Assembly: GCA_018646625.1 (NCBI GenBank)
Contig: JABGUJ010000002.1
Coordinates: 350,843 to 414,842, forward strand
DNA: 64,000 bases
Source of the DNA: Candidatus Woesearchaeota archaeon
Lineage (GTDB): Archaea > Nanobdellota > Nanobdellia > Woesearchaeales > JABGUJ01
Direction: 5' to 3'
Shown: piece after piece, positions 18,690 to 26,817 of the stretch
Position numbering within the stretch: position 1 is the stretch's first letter
Layout of the letters: every line of letters begins with the position of its first letter
Program-made: the position numbers and the translations under genes
Notes under the pieces: model-generated
What the model saw: only the letters and a program-made list of their open reading frames with translations
Told to the model about the DNA's origin: nothing
The model's database searches: none

Positions 18690-19232
18690 TTAGCAACACC
18701 CACAGTCATCTTCAAAACACATACATTCAGGTTCAAAGTATCCCTTTTCATGTTTACAAGATGGACATTTGTCAGGAGGCATTTCGCCTTCGTGTATATG
18801 GCCGCACTTGCTGCATTTCCACTTGATTGGTTTATCTCTTTTGAAGACAGTTCCATTTTCTACCATTTCAAGAAGTTTTTTGTATCTTGCTTCATGGTGG
18901 GATTCAACATTTGCAATTCTTTTGAATAATTCAGCAGCTTCCATGTTGCCCTCTTCTTCAGCTTCTTTAGCAAAAGTCGGATACATGTCAGTTGTTTCGT
19001 AATGCTCGCCATCCATTGCGGCTTTAAGGTTAGTTTTAGTGTCACCAATGCCTTTCAGAAGTTTAAACTCGTCTTTTGCGTGTTGCATCTCGTTGTCCGC
19101 GGTTTCTTCAAAGATCTTAGCTATGTAGTGATAGCCTTCTTTTCTCGCAACTTTTGCAAAATATGTGTATTTGTTTCTAGCTTGACTTTCGCCTGCGAAA
19201 GCAGCTTGAAGATTTTCGTCTGTTTTACTCAT
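18690..19232 (-). CDS. rbr: Rubrerythrin (peroxidase)
   Basis: A 180-residue rubrerythrin: a ferritin-like four-helix domain with di-iron ligands ([11 protein letters not shown] near residue 45-55 and ESHHEARY near 130), then a rubredoxin domain (CSKCGH and CPSC). It ends in an extra cysteine-rich tail ([12 protein letters not shown]) beyond the usual length, possibly binding another metal. It reduces hydrogen peroxide using rubredoxin electrons and lies in an operon with superoxide reductase. Confidence 0.95.
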   Translation of the reverse strand: MSKTDENLQAAFAGESQARNKYTYFAKVARKEGYHYIAKIFEETADNEMQHAKDEFKLLKGIGDTKTNLKAAMDGEHYETTDMYPTFAKEAEEEGNMEAAELFKRIANVESHHEARYKKLLEMVENGTVFKRDKPIKWKCSKCGHIHEGEMPPDKCPSCKHEKGYFEPECMCFEDDCGCC

Positions 19233-19410
19233 TTTTCTCTTCCTCCTCTAATTTCATTGCAAAGAAATCGTTAAGTGACTTGTCTGTGACAATCCCTTCA
19301 GGATGTTCTTGAAGGAACTCTTTGAATAGTTTCATAAGGTTGGCGTCTTGTTCTAAGACTAAACCAATTAGTTCTTCTTTTGATAATTTTTCTAGCTCTT
19401 CTCGATTCAT
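19225..19410 (-). CDS. Small acidic hypothetical protein
   Basis: A 61-residue protein from ATG 19410. It is helical and acidic, with [14 protein letters not shown] reminiscent of SAP-like helix-loop-helix motifs. It overlaps the rubrerythrin start by 8 bases and the next gene's end, so it belongs to the oxygen-defence operon. Function unknown. Confidence 0.55.
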   Translation of the reverse strand: MNREELEKLSKEELIGLVLEQDANLMKLFKEFLQEHPEGIVTDKSLNDFFAMKLEEEEKNE

Positions 19411-19724
19411 GCTGCTAGCCTCACAGTTGTTACAGTGATAATTGCTAGAATATCTATTAGCACAAGAAAATAAAAACAAATTCTAAGGACAGACCCTAAA
19501 GATTTGTACTTAGTGGAAAGCCAAATTAAGAGTGATGCTAATAAATAGAAGAATGCAAACATGATTATTAATGCAATAAATTGTGCCCATAAAGGATTTG
19601 ATGTAGCGAAGAAGTTGATTATGGCTTCAAAAAATACGAACGCACCAAGCACTAAAGTAACGATTAACTTTGTTTCAGATAATCCAAGAAAACTCTCTGA
19701 GTGTTTTTTCAGTCTTAGTTTCAT
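19407..19724 (-). CDS. Small membrane protein, three helices
   Basis: A 105-residue protein with about three hydrophobic segments and a basic N-terminus. It is probably the first gene of the minus-strand oxygen-defence operon (overlap of 4 bases with the small acidic gene). Family not recognised. Confidence 0.65.
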   Translation of the reverse strand: MKLRLKKHSESFLGLSETKLIVTLVLGAFVFFEAIINFFATSNPLWAQFIALIIMFAFFYLLASLLIWLSTKYKSLGSVLRICFYFLVLIDILAIITVTTVRLAA

Positions 19725-19776
19725 ACATCAACCACCTAGGCTGTAGCTGGCAATGAGCCTTTATAAATGTTATGCA

Positions 19777-22248
19777 TCAAGATATGGTACTTACGTGGTT
19801 GTCTTTTGTTATTTTTAGTACACTCTCGACAAAGCTTTCTACTTTACTCTCATGACTAACTACAATGATTTGTCTCATTTTTAATTGTTGAATTACATCA
19901 CGAACTCTGTCAAGTTGTTCCGCTGAGAATCCATCAGTTGGCTCATCAAGAATGATTAAGTCTTTAGTGTTTATTTCAGAAATAACGTCGTTAATAACTT
20001 TGTTTAATGCTAAACGATAAGAAAGAGCTAATGCTGTTTTCTCTCCGCCAGATAAAGATCTAACGTTAGTTTCATAGCCATTTTGCATTACAACTGGAGT
20101 AAACTCTTCATCAAGTTTAGCAGAGAGCATTTCATCTTCAATAATCAAATTAAACCATTCAGAAAATAGATTGTTGAATTGATGGTAAACTTTAGACATG
20201 ATTTGTTTTTCCATCAAAGTTACAAGATTAACAAAATATTCTTCTAGCCAGTTCTGGATTTGTGCGACTTTTTGTGCTTTCTCCTTAAAACAGACTTTGA
20301 GCTTTACTTCATCATTTATGTCTTCTAGAACTTTATTAATATTAGATAGATTTTGTGTTAACTGCGCATGTTTTATTTCTACTTCTTTCTCTTGCTTCGA
20401 TATTTGTTCTAGATCGTGTCGCAAGTTTTCGTAAGTTACTTCACATTCTTTTAATTCACTCACCCTTTTTTCTAAAGTGATCTTTAAGTTGAGCAAAGCG
20501 TTTGTTTCCTCCTGAAGATTGTCTCGTTGTGACCTTAGACGTGTTTTGTCGTTGTTTTTTGACTTTAAAGATTGTTCTAGATGAGATTTTTCTTTTATCT
20601 TCAGAATAGTATCTTGATGTGTTTTTAGTAATTCCTTCTTTTTGTTAATTTGAGCTAGAAGTGCTTCTGTGTTTAGCATCTTAAGAGAATTTATTTGTCT
20701 TTCTAGTTCTTCCGCCTTTTTGTTAGTATCTTGTCTTTGTGTTTCTTTTTGTGTTATTTCATTTTGTATCTCTTTTAAGTTTTCTAGTTCCGACTTTAAG
20801 ATTAGGAAGTTCTTTTCTTTCTCTTGCAAAGTGATTAGCTGTTCTTTTAAGCTTTTTATTTTATTTTCTTTCTCAGTTAGTTCAGAAGTTAATGTGTCTT
20901 TTTCTTTAGAATGGGTTGCGATCTTCCCATCTTCAGTCTCAGTTATCTTGGTTTTGTGTTCAGTTGTGACTGGCTGAATACAAGTGGGACAAGTGTCAAG
21001 ACTCGATATGTCCTCTTTTGTTTTAGTACTTAAATTAATATTGATCGTGCATTCGTTTATTTTGGCTTTAAGTTCATCTAGCTCTTTATTTATTATGTTC
21101 AATTCTTCTTCTACGATTTTCTTTGATTCTACTTCTAATTTGATGATGTCAAGATCGTCTTTCTTTTTATTTAGCAACTTTAGTTTGCTTTCTTTGATAG
21201 TTATCTCTTCTTGTATTATCTTAACTGATTCTTTTGTCGAGTTTAATATTGCATTTAGTTCTGATTCTTTTTTTTCTTTTGATTGTATCTTGGTTTGTAG
21301 CTCTTCAATCTCCGCATCTATTTGATCAGAATTAATTGGATTCTCATCTATTTTCATGGTTGAAAGTTTGTTGTTTATGCTAAGAATCTCAACATCCAAT
21401 CGCTCAATCCATTCTTGTTGCTTTTTTATCTGTTGAGTGTGTGCCAAGACCTTTTCTTCAGCAACCAAGATTTTCTTTTTTGTGTCCAGAAATCGTTTAA
21501 CGTTGTCTTCCCCTTGTTGTATCAACTCTTTCTTTTGAGTTATTTGTTCTTTCAACGTTCGAATTGTTGGGGTGATGATTTCAACATCTTTGGTTATTCT
21601 TTTAGACTCTTCTTCGTAAAGCTCTTTTTGTTTTAACTTGCCCGCCAGATCTGCAAATCGTCCTTCAAGCTCTTTTCTTTTTTCTTTAAGAGTTCTAACG
21701 TAAGTTACGGCGTTCTCTTTAATTAACTTGTATTTGTCAATGCCAAAAACTTTTCTTAGCGTGTTTAGTCTGGTTTCTTTATCATCATAAATTATGCTTT
21801 TCATATCTTCTTGAGGAGTGTAGACTGTATATCTATACACCATAGATTTAGATTTAGAAACCAGATCTTGAGGATAGCCAAGCATTTCGATTATTATTGT
21901 TTTTAATTCTATCGCGGTAGCTTCTTTTTTTACGTTGTCTCGTATTATGAAACCTGCTTCTTGCTTAATAGAATCTTTCGTCTTCCGAAGGTTACGTCTT
22001 ATTGAGATGTCTTCCCCTTTTATATTAAAAGCCAACTCAACAGAACCTTGAATTTCTCCATGTCGCAAAAGGGATTCTGCCGACAATTGATCTCGCCGGG
22101 TTCCAAATAATGCGAATTCTATTGCTTGAAGCACGGTGGATTTGCCTGAACCAATATCTCCAGACAATAATAGAGATCCTTCAGGGAAGTCGATCTTTTC
22201 GCAGAGATAGCTCCTGATATTCTCTAACTTTAGGCTCTTTAGAATCAT
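19777..22248 (-). CDS. rad50: Rad50-like SMC-type ATPase
   Basis: An 823-residue protein with the Rad50 plan: N-terminal Walker A (GDIGSGKST, about 30-38), long coiled coils interrupted by a CPTC zinc hook (near residue 415), and a C-terminal lobe with the ABC signature LSGGEKTALALS and Walker B LIILDEPTDG. Rad50 works with Mre11 to process DNA double-strand breaks. No Mre11, NurA or HerA gene is next to it; the only gene just upstream is a small winged-helix-like frame. The length fits archaeal Rad50. Confidence 0.93.
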   Translation of the reverse strand: MILKSLKLENIRSYLCEKIDFPEGSLLLSGDIGSGKSTVLQAIEFALFGTRRDQLSAESLLRHGEIQGSVELAFNIKGEDISIRRNLRKTKDSIKQEAGFIIRDNVKKEATAIELKTIIIEMLGYPQDLVSKSKSMVYRYTVYTPQEDMKSIIYDDKETRLNTLRKVFGIDKYKLIKENAVTYVRTLKEKRKELEGRFADLAGKLKQKELYEEESKRITKDVEIITPTIRTLKEQITQKKELIQQGEDNVKRFLDTKKKILVAEEKVLAHTQQIKKQQEWIERLDVEILSINNKLSTMKIDENPINSDQIDAEIEELQTKIQSKEKKESELNAILNSTKESVKIIQEEITIKESKLKLLNKKKDDLDIIKLEVESKKIVEEELNIINKELDELKAKINECTININLSTKTKEDISSLDTCPTCIQPVTTEHKTKITETEDGKIATHSKEKDTLTSELTEKENKIKSLKEQLITLQEKEKNFLILKSELENLKEIQNEITQKETQRQDTNKKAEELERQINSLKMLNTEALLAQINKKKELLKTHQDTILKIKEKSHLEQSLKSKNNDKTRLRSQRDNLQEETNALLNLKITLEKRVSELKECEVTYENLRHDLEQISKQEKEVEIKHAQLTQNLSNINKVLEDINDEVKLKVCFKEKAQKVAQIQNWLEEYFVNLVTLMEKQIMSKVYHQFNNLFSEWFNLIIEDEMLSAKLDEEFTPVVMQNGYETNVRSLSGGEKTALALSYRLALNKVINDVISEINTKDLIILDEPTDGFSAEQLDRVRDVIQQLKMRQIIVVSHESKVESFVESVLKITKDNHVSTIS

Positions 22249-22294
22249 AGATTTAATGGGTTTGAGGTGGTTTATTAAGTTTATTGTAGCGTAT

Positions 22295-22522
22295 TTAAAT
22301 GGGATGCATTGCTATCCAGCGGTATTTATTGCCGTCTTGACTTTTCTTCTTTTCAATGAAACCTTCTTTCACTAATAAATTGAAAACTTGAATCCAGAGC
22401 CTAGAATGAGAATTGATGAAGGCTTGCGAGCACCATTGATCTCTGTATTGATAGCGAAATGTTTGTTGTATTTCATGAGCCAAGTTTAGCTTTGATTGTT
22501 CGTTGAATAGTTGCTTTCGCAT
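22295..22522 (-). CDS. Small winged-helix-like protein
   Basis: A 75-residue protein with a pattern of helices and a terminal beta hairpin (VFNLLVKEGFIEKKKSQDGN) like a winged helix. It precedes rad50 on the same strand by 46 bp. Weak support for being real comes from codon use and position; family not recognised. Confidence 0.5.
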   Translation of the reverse strand: MRKQLFNEQSKLNLAHEIQQTFRYQYRDQWCSQAFINSHSRLWIQVFNLLVKEGFIEKKKSQDGNKYRWIAMHPI

Positions 22523-22597
22523 ATGTTTGTTTAGTTTAGTGAGTTAAAATATGTTTTGGTGGAAAGGGTTAAATAGGGTTATTGTGTTGGTCGTTTT

Positions 22598-23692
22598 ATG
22601 GTTGTCGCAGTTGTAAAGTGTAAGGATTACTCATCTGTTGGTAAGATGTTGCCTAAGGCTCTTTCTTTGATCGGTGGAATGGGGAAATATGTTAAGAAAG
22701 GTCAAAGGGTTCTAGTTAAACCAAATCTGTTATTGGGTAAGTTACCAGAAGATGCTGCAACAACACATCCAGAGATTCTTCGTGCCGTGTTAGTTGAATT
22801 GAAGAAGATTGGAGCTTCAGTAATTGTAGGGGATAGTCCTGGAATGGGTAACTTTGACGGGATTGCTAAGAAGACGGGATTAAAGAAAGTATGTGATGAA
22901 TTTAAAGTTGAGATAGTAGAGTTAAAGGAGAGAGTTGATGTTGAAAGAAAACAGAATAAATTAGTTAAGTTGTTTACAATATCTAAATTGGCTAATGATG
23001 TTGATGTTATTATTAATTTACCAAAGATGAAGACTCATACTTTGACGCACTTTACTGGTGCAGTGAAGAATATATTTGGATGCATACCTGGGAAGTTGAA
23101 GCCGCAGTTTCATTTACGACAGCAAGATGCCCATACGTTTTCTAGAATGTTGGTGGATTTGAATAAAGTTGTTGTTCCATCGTTGCATATAATGGATGCA
23201 GTTGTTGGGATGGAGGGGCAAGGTCCTAGCTCGGGTAGTCCTCGCGAAGTTGGATTGTTGATTGTTGGAGAGAATCCTTATGAGGTCGATTCTGTTGCCT
23301 GTTCTGTTGCAGGTATTGATAAGGCCCCTTATTTAGACATTGCTCGCAAACAAAAGTTGCTTGGTAAAGTTGTTGTTAAGGGAGAAAAGTTAGATTCTGT
23401 AAAGTTGTCTAGAAAGTTTTTACCTGCGAGATCTAGTTTTGATAGAATTCCTAAATGGATTATGAAAATGTTTAAAGGATTGTTTACTGCAAAGCCCTGG
23501 TTGTTACCTGAAAAGTGTATTCATTGTGCGAGATGTTTTGAAGTTTGTCCTGTAGATGCAATTAAGATGGTTGATGGTTATCCTCAATTTGATTATAATA
23601 AATGTATTCGATGTTATTGTTGTCATGAAATGTGTCCTGTTAAGGCTATCGGGTTGAAAGATAGTTTTCTTTTGAAGATTTTTAAGAAATAA
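22598..23692 (+). CDS. DUF362 protein with C-terminal ferredoxin domain
   Basis: A 364-residue protein: DUF362 domain (about 1-280, with VKPNLL and a KMKTHTLTHFTGAVKN stretch) and a C-terminal pair of [4Fe-4S] motifs (CIHCARCFEVCP and CIRCYCCHEMCP). DUF362 proteins are soluble iron-sulfur proteins of unknown function found mostly in anaerobes. A TATA-like box 28 bp before the ATG suggests a leaderless mRNA. It may exchange electrons with the hydrogenase pool, which is inference. Confidence 0.88.
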   Translation: MVVAVVKCKDYSSVGKMLPKALSLIGGMGKYVKKGQRVLVKPNLLLGKLPEDAATTHPEILRAVLVELKKIGASVIVGDSPGMGNFDGIAKKTGLKKVCDEFKVEIVELKERVDVERKQNKLVKLFTISKLANDVDVIINLPKMKTHTLTHFTGAVKNIFGCIPGKLKPQFHLRQQDAHTFSRMLVDLNKVVVPSLHIMDAVVGMEGQGPSSGSPREVGLLIVGENPYEVDSVACSVAGIDKAPYLDIARKQKLLGKVVVKGEKLDSVKLSRKFLPARSSFDRIPKWIMKMFKGLFTAKPWLLPEKCIHCARCFEVCPVDAIKMVDGYPQFDYNKCIRCYCCHEMCPVKAIGLKDSFLLKIFKK

Positions 23693-24496
23693 TTATTTTC
23701 TTTTTGATATTAGTAGTGCAATCGTTATTGCCGCAAGTAGTGCTATTATTCCTAAGTAAGCTGGAAATTCTGGTGCTTCGTGCGCTAATATGTCTATGTC
23801 TGAGACCTCAGAATCTTGCATACAATTGGAGTGATATTCATAAGCGTAAAGCATACGACAAGTATAACCATAAGAACAATCTTCATCCGTTTTACAGGCA
23901 CCGCAATAACTACCCTGATACCCCGATATACAAAAAGGCATATCTGAATCAACGCAATGGTCATCAGTTGCACATTCGCTGCAATAATTATCTTCATCAC
24001 AATATTTTGTATCATCATCGTAACATCTGAATCCTTCTTCGCCAACTTCCGAGCATTCAGCAAACTCTGATGCACCAGAAAACTTTATTAAAGCCCAGAG
24101 TACAACTAAAGACGGAGAAGAACAATCATTCTGATCCTGGTCAGCTCTACAGCTAATTTCATTTACAGACTCTCCAACACCATCTAGTGCTGCAAGTTCA
24201 GAGCCATATGCATTAATTAGAGGTTCTTCCATAATACTAGAATATAAACGAATCAAATACATATCAGGATCAATACAGGCATCGTTTGCTGAAATCATCA
24301 CTTCTCCAGTTACCGGATTCAAAATATCAGACATAGAAACACAATATTCATGTGGGCCACAAATGTCCGCAGGATCTTCAGGGTCACAATCAGCTTCAAT
24401 CATATCTTCAAGAACTGGACTTATATCTCCTAAATCGCAACCAGCTAATAGAATTACAACCAACGTTAAAACGAGTATTAGCAGCTTTTTGTTCAT
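23693..24496 (-). CDS. Cysteine-rich lipoprotein with C-terminal membrane anchor
   Basis: About 267 residues from ATG 24496, preferred since it starts a good lipoprotein signal ending LLAGC. The mature part is acidic and has more than 20 cysteines in repeated CxxDxDC-like units (CATDDHCVDSDMPFC, CKTDEDCSYGYTC) that resemble small disulfide- or calcium-binding modules. The C-terminus has one membrane helix and a KRK tail. Probably a surface protein; like the lipoprotein at 9.0 kb it would need a disulfide pathway. Confidence 0.72.
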   Translation of the reverse strand: MNKKLLILVLTLVVILLAGCDLGDISPVLEDMIEADCDPEDPADICGPHEYCVSMSDILNPVTGEVMISANDACIDPDMYLIRLYSSIMEEPLINAYGSELAALDGVGESVNEISCRADQDQNDCSSPSLVVLWALIKFSGASEFAECSEVGEEGFRCYDDDTKYCDEDNYCSECATDDHCVDSDMPFCISGYQGSYCGACKTDEDCSYGYTCRMLYAYEYHSNCMQDSEVSDIDILAHEAPEFPAYLGIIALLAAITIALLISKRK

Positions 24497-24828
24497 TGTG
24501 TTTAACTGTTGAACACCCATTAAAAATGTTTTCATTAAAAATGAGGTTTTAGTAAAACTTATAAACAATGATTACTTCTGTAATTGCCATGACAAAAACT
24601 ATTGTGAGTGGTTGTTTTCATTGTTTGCAAAGTATATTGCACTCCAAATAGTTTAAACACTAATTTCTTCGGACATAAATTTCATAGGTAGCTCCTGCTG
24701 CCTCCTATATCTAAAAACAAATATCTTCGATCTCAAAATCGCCAAAGAACTGTTCTTTGACCTTCTAGGGATTTAAAACAACGTAAAATGTACAATAGCG
24801 CTAGCTATGTCCTTTTATCAACAAAATG
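24497..24828. other. Intergenic region with promoter-like DNA
   Basis: This 332-bp gap has no convincing frame. It holds a TATA-like TTTATAA sequence near 24557 for the minus-strand lipoprotein gene, an inverted repeat CAAAGAA-CTG-TTCTTTG at 24743-24759, and TTTAAAA at about 24772 that may drive the tRNA genes. Confidence 0.4.
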
Positions 24829-24900
24829 GCGGCTATGGTGTATCGGTTTGCATTGAGGTCTGTGGAACCTCAGGTCCGGGTTCAACTCCCGGTAGCCGCT
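24829..24900 (+). tRNA. tRNA with GUG anticodon (His-like, U73)
   Basis: The cloverleaf folds fully: acceptor stem GCGGCTA/TAGCCGC, anticodon stem GAGGT/ACCTC, loop CTGTGGA giving anticodon GTG at 24862-24864, and T arm CCGGG-TTCAACT-CCCGG. There is a G before position 1, but the discriminator is T, not the C that pairs with G-1 in archaeal tRNA-His. So by anticodon it reads His codons, but the usual identity pair is missing. It may be a diverged second copy or charged unusually. It lies 6 bp before a canonical tRNA-His. Confidence 0.8.
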
Positions 24901-24906
24901 TTCAAT

Positions 24907-24978
24907 GTCCATTGTGGTGTATTGGTAGCATACCAGACTGTGGATCTGGAGGGCCGGGTTCAATTCTCGGCAATGGAC
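24907..24978 (+). tRNA. tRNA-His (GUG)
   Basis: A canonical archaeal tRNA-His: acceptor TCCATTG/CAATGGA, a genomically encoded G-1 at 24907 opposite C73 at 24978, anticodon stem CCAGA/TCTGG, loop CTGTGGA with anticodon GTG at 24940-24942, T arm CCGGG-TTCAATT-CTCGG. It is followed 25 bp later by a gene set that ends in hisS. Confidence 0.93.
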
Positions 24979-25003
24979 CTCAAATTATTGGAGGTATGGA
25001 AAA

Positions 25004-25927
25004 ATGCAATTAACAGCTATGAGAGAAAGAGAAGAGGTTGATTCGGTTAGTAGAAACATGATGAAAGAGTGGTTTGATGATTCAAGTACAGGAAAGAAAT
25101 TATTGGACTACGCATGTAAACAAGTTGAAGGAAGAAAAAGGTTTCAAGTAGATGACGAATGGATAGATGAACCCAAAGGAAGAATTACCGATGTTCAATA
25201 CAGGTTGACCCCTGAAGCAGTAAATGGTGTTCTGGCTGCGGCACAAGTATGGAACATGTTGGAAGGTAGAAAACAATTCAAGAGTACGAATCCCGAAGAG
25301 ATTGTGGTTAAGTTGTGGGAGAAATTTGTTTCGGGTGATGAATTATTTTTGTTTACTCCTTGGGGTCCGAGATATGGTTATGAAACTAGAGGAACTGAAA
25401 TTAAAGAAAACGATGCCGAAACGAAGGCACTAGAGGAGTTAGCAGAAGTTACAAAAGGAATTAGAGATACAGGAATGAATGTAACTAATTTGTTGATGTA
25501 TGCCGATCTCTATGGAACAGATGTTAATGGATTGCCTGTAAATGTCGTGAGAGCTTATGGTCAATCACTAAAACAAACAGCAGTTGATAGACTGCAAGAT
25601 CCTTTGGTGAAACCATGGTCGGTAATAAGAAGTGGAGCACAAGATATGTATGATGCTTTGTGTGCACAAGTTAGCGAGATGTTTGGAACGTATGTATCGG
25701 AAGGTACTTTTGAGAAAATGGTCAAGGTTGGAGAGAGATTTAATCCAGGATCAGGAAGAGAATCTTCAAGGAAGTATTGCATCGAGAGAGTAGTTGAAGC
25801 CAGAATGATTGATCTGTTGTATGATCCAATAAAAGCGAGCATGGTCATTCCAGAAAAAGATGAACTAGATGGATCGTTGAAGAGAGTTTATGTAATTAAT
25901 AACAGAGCACCATGGTTAGGGAGGTAA
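25004..25927 (+). CDS. Unknown protein upstream of hisS
   Basis: A 307-residue cytoplasmic protein. A GGAGGT ribosome site lies 9 bases before ATG 25004. Visible features: an FTPWGPRYGYE segment near residue 120, acidic helices after it and an NNRAPWLGR C-terminus. No membrane or metal motif. It begins 25 bp after tRNA-His, and an amidohydrolase-like gene follows 5 bp after its stop, then hisS, suggesting one transcript. I do not recognise the family. Confidence 0.7.
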   Translation: MQLTAMREREEVDSVSRNMMKEWFDDSSTGKKLLDYACKQVEGRKRFQVDDEWIDEPKGRITDVQYRLTPEAVNGVLAAAQVWNMLEGRKQFKSTNPEEIVVKLWEKFVSGDELFLFTPWGPRYGYETRGTEIKENDAETKALEELAEVTKGIRDTGMNVTNLLMYADLYGTDVNGLPVNVVRAYGQSLKQTAVDRLQDPLVKPWSVIRSGAQDMYDALCAQVSEMFGTYVSEGTFEKMVKVGERFNPGSGRESSRKYCIERVVEARMIDLLYDPIKASMVIPEKDELDGSLKRVYVINNRAPWLGR

Positions 25928-25932
25928 TTAAT

Positions 25933-26796
25933 ATGGATAATTCATTTATGAGAAGAGTTTGGGATTTGCATTATCACATAGGACCTGAAGTTATTCCAAG
26001 GAAATATGGTGTTGCAGAACTTCGAGAAAGAATGAAAGGCAATATCAAGGGAATGGCTTTGAAGTCACACTTTTATCCAACAAGTGTTTTTATCGACGAT
26101 TCAGACTCGTTGATAGGCTCAGTTGCATTGAATAATTATGTTGGTGGTATAAACAAAGATGCAGTGTATGCTGCATCAGTTATCAGCAAAAAACCAATTA
26201 TTGTGTGGTTTCCAACAATAAATGCAAAAAGATTTGTGGATAAATCGGAACTCGAGATTCCTAATGAGTGGACTCAAGGAAAAATAAAGTCAAGAAGTGC
26301 AAAAGAAATCGAAGGGTTGAGTGTTTTGAACTCAGTCGGTGGTTTAAGCGAAGATGCAAAAGCAGTCGTTAAAGCAGCAAAGGTATTCAACAATGTTATT
26401 GCGACCGGACACTTAAGTTGGCAAGAAGCGAAGAAGTTGGCAAAGTATTGTTTGCAGGATGATGTTACGGTAGTGATAACTCACCCAATATATCACTTAA
26501 TTGATATGCCAATAGAAGTACAAAAAGAATTGGCGGTGAAAGGCGCATTTATAGAACAAACTTATGCCATGTACTCAATTGACAACATTCCAATGAGTAA
26601 GATTGCTGAGCAAATAAAAGAAATTGGTGCAGAGAAATGTATCATGACTTCAGATAGCGGCCAAGTGTTTAGCAAGGATCCTTGGGTGTGTATGAATGAG
26701 TTTGCGGAAGCATTGAAAAAAGAAGGGATTAGTGAAAGAGAGCTTGAGCTCATGATGATAACCAATCCTGAAAAGATAATAAGTTATATAAAGTAA
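25933..26796 (+). CDS. Amidohydrolase-like protein (DUF6282-type)
   Basis: A 287-residue TIM-barrel hydrolase-like protein; ATG 25933 is preferred over 25912 because GGAGGT precedes it. It has the DLHYHIGPEV metal motif near the N-terminus, a conserved ALKSHFYPT strand, ATGHLSW, ITHPIYH and a TSDSGQ motif near the end, the metal-ligand pattern of amidohydrolase relatives. The reaction is unknown. Placement between an unknown gene and hisS is notable. Confidence 0.75.
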   Translation: MDNSFMRRVWDLHYHIGPEVIPRKYGVAELRERMKGNIKGMALKSHFYPTSVFIDDSDSLIGSVALNNYVGGINKDAVYAASVISKKPIIVWFPTINAKRFVDKSELEIPNEWTQGKIKSRSAKEIEGLSVLNSVGGLSEDAKAVVKAAKVFNNVIATGHLSWQEAKKLAKYCLQDDVTVVITHPIYHLIDMPIEVQKELAVKGAFIEQTYAMYSIDNIPMSKIAEQIKEIGAEKCIMTSDSGQVFSKDPWVCMNEFAEALKKEGISERELELMMITNPEKIISYIK

Positions 26797-26817
26797 AAGA
26801 GAGAAGGAGTGATCAAG

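Noticed and set aside
24829-24900. tRNA-Gln
   Set aside because: The anticodon loop CTGTGGA gives GUG, not UUG or CUG.
24807-25041. Two open frames covering the tRNA genes
   Set aside because: They lie over two folding tRNAs and start without a ribosome site.
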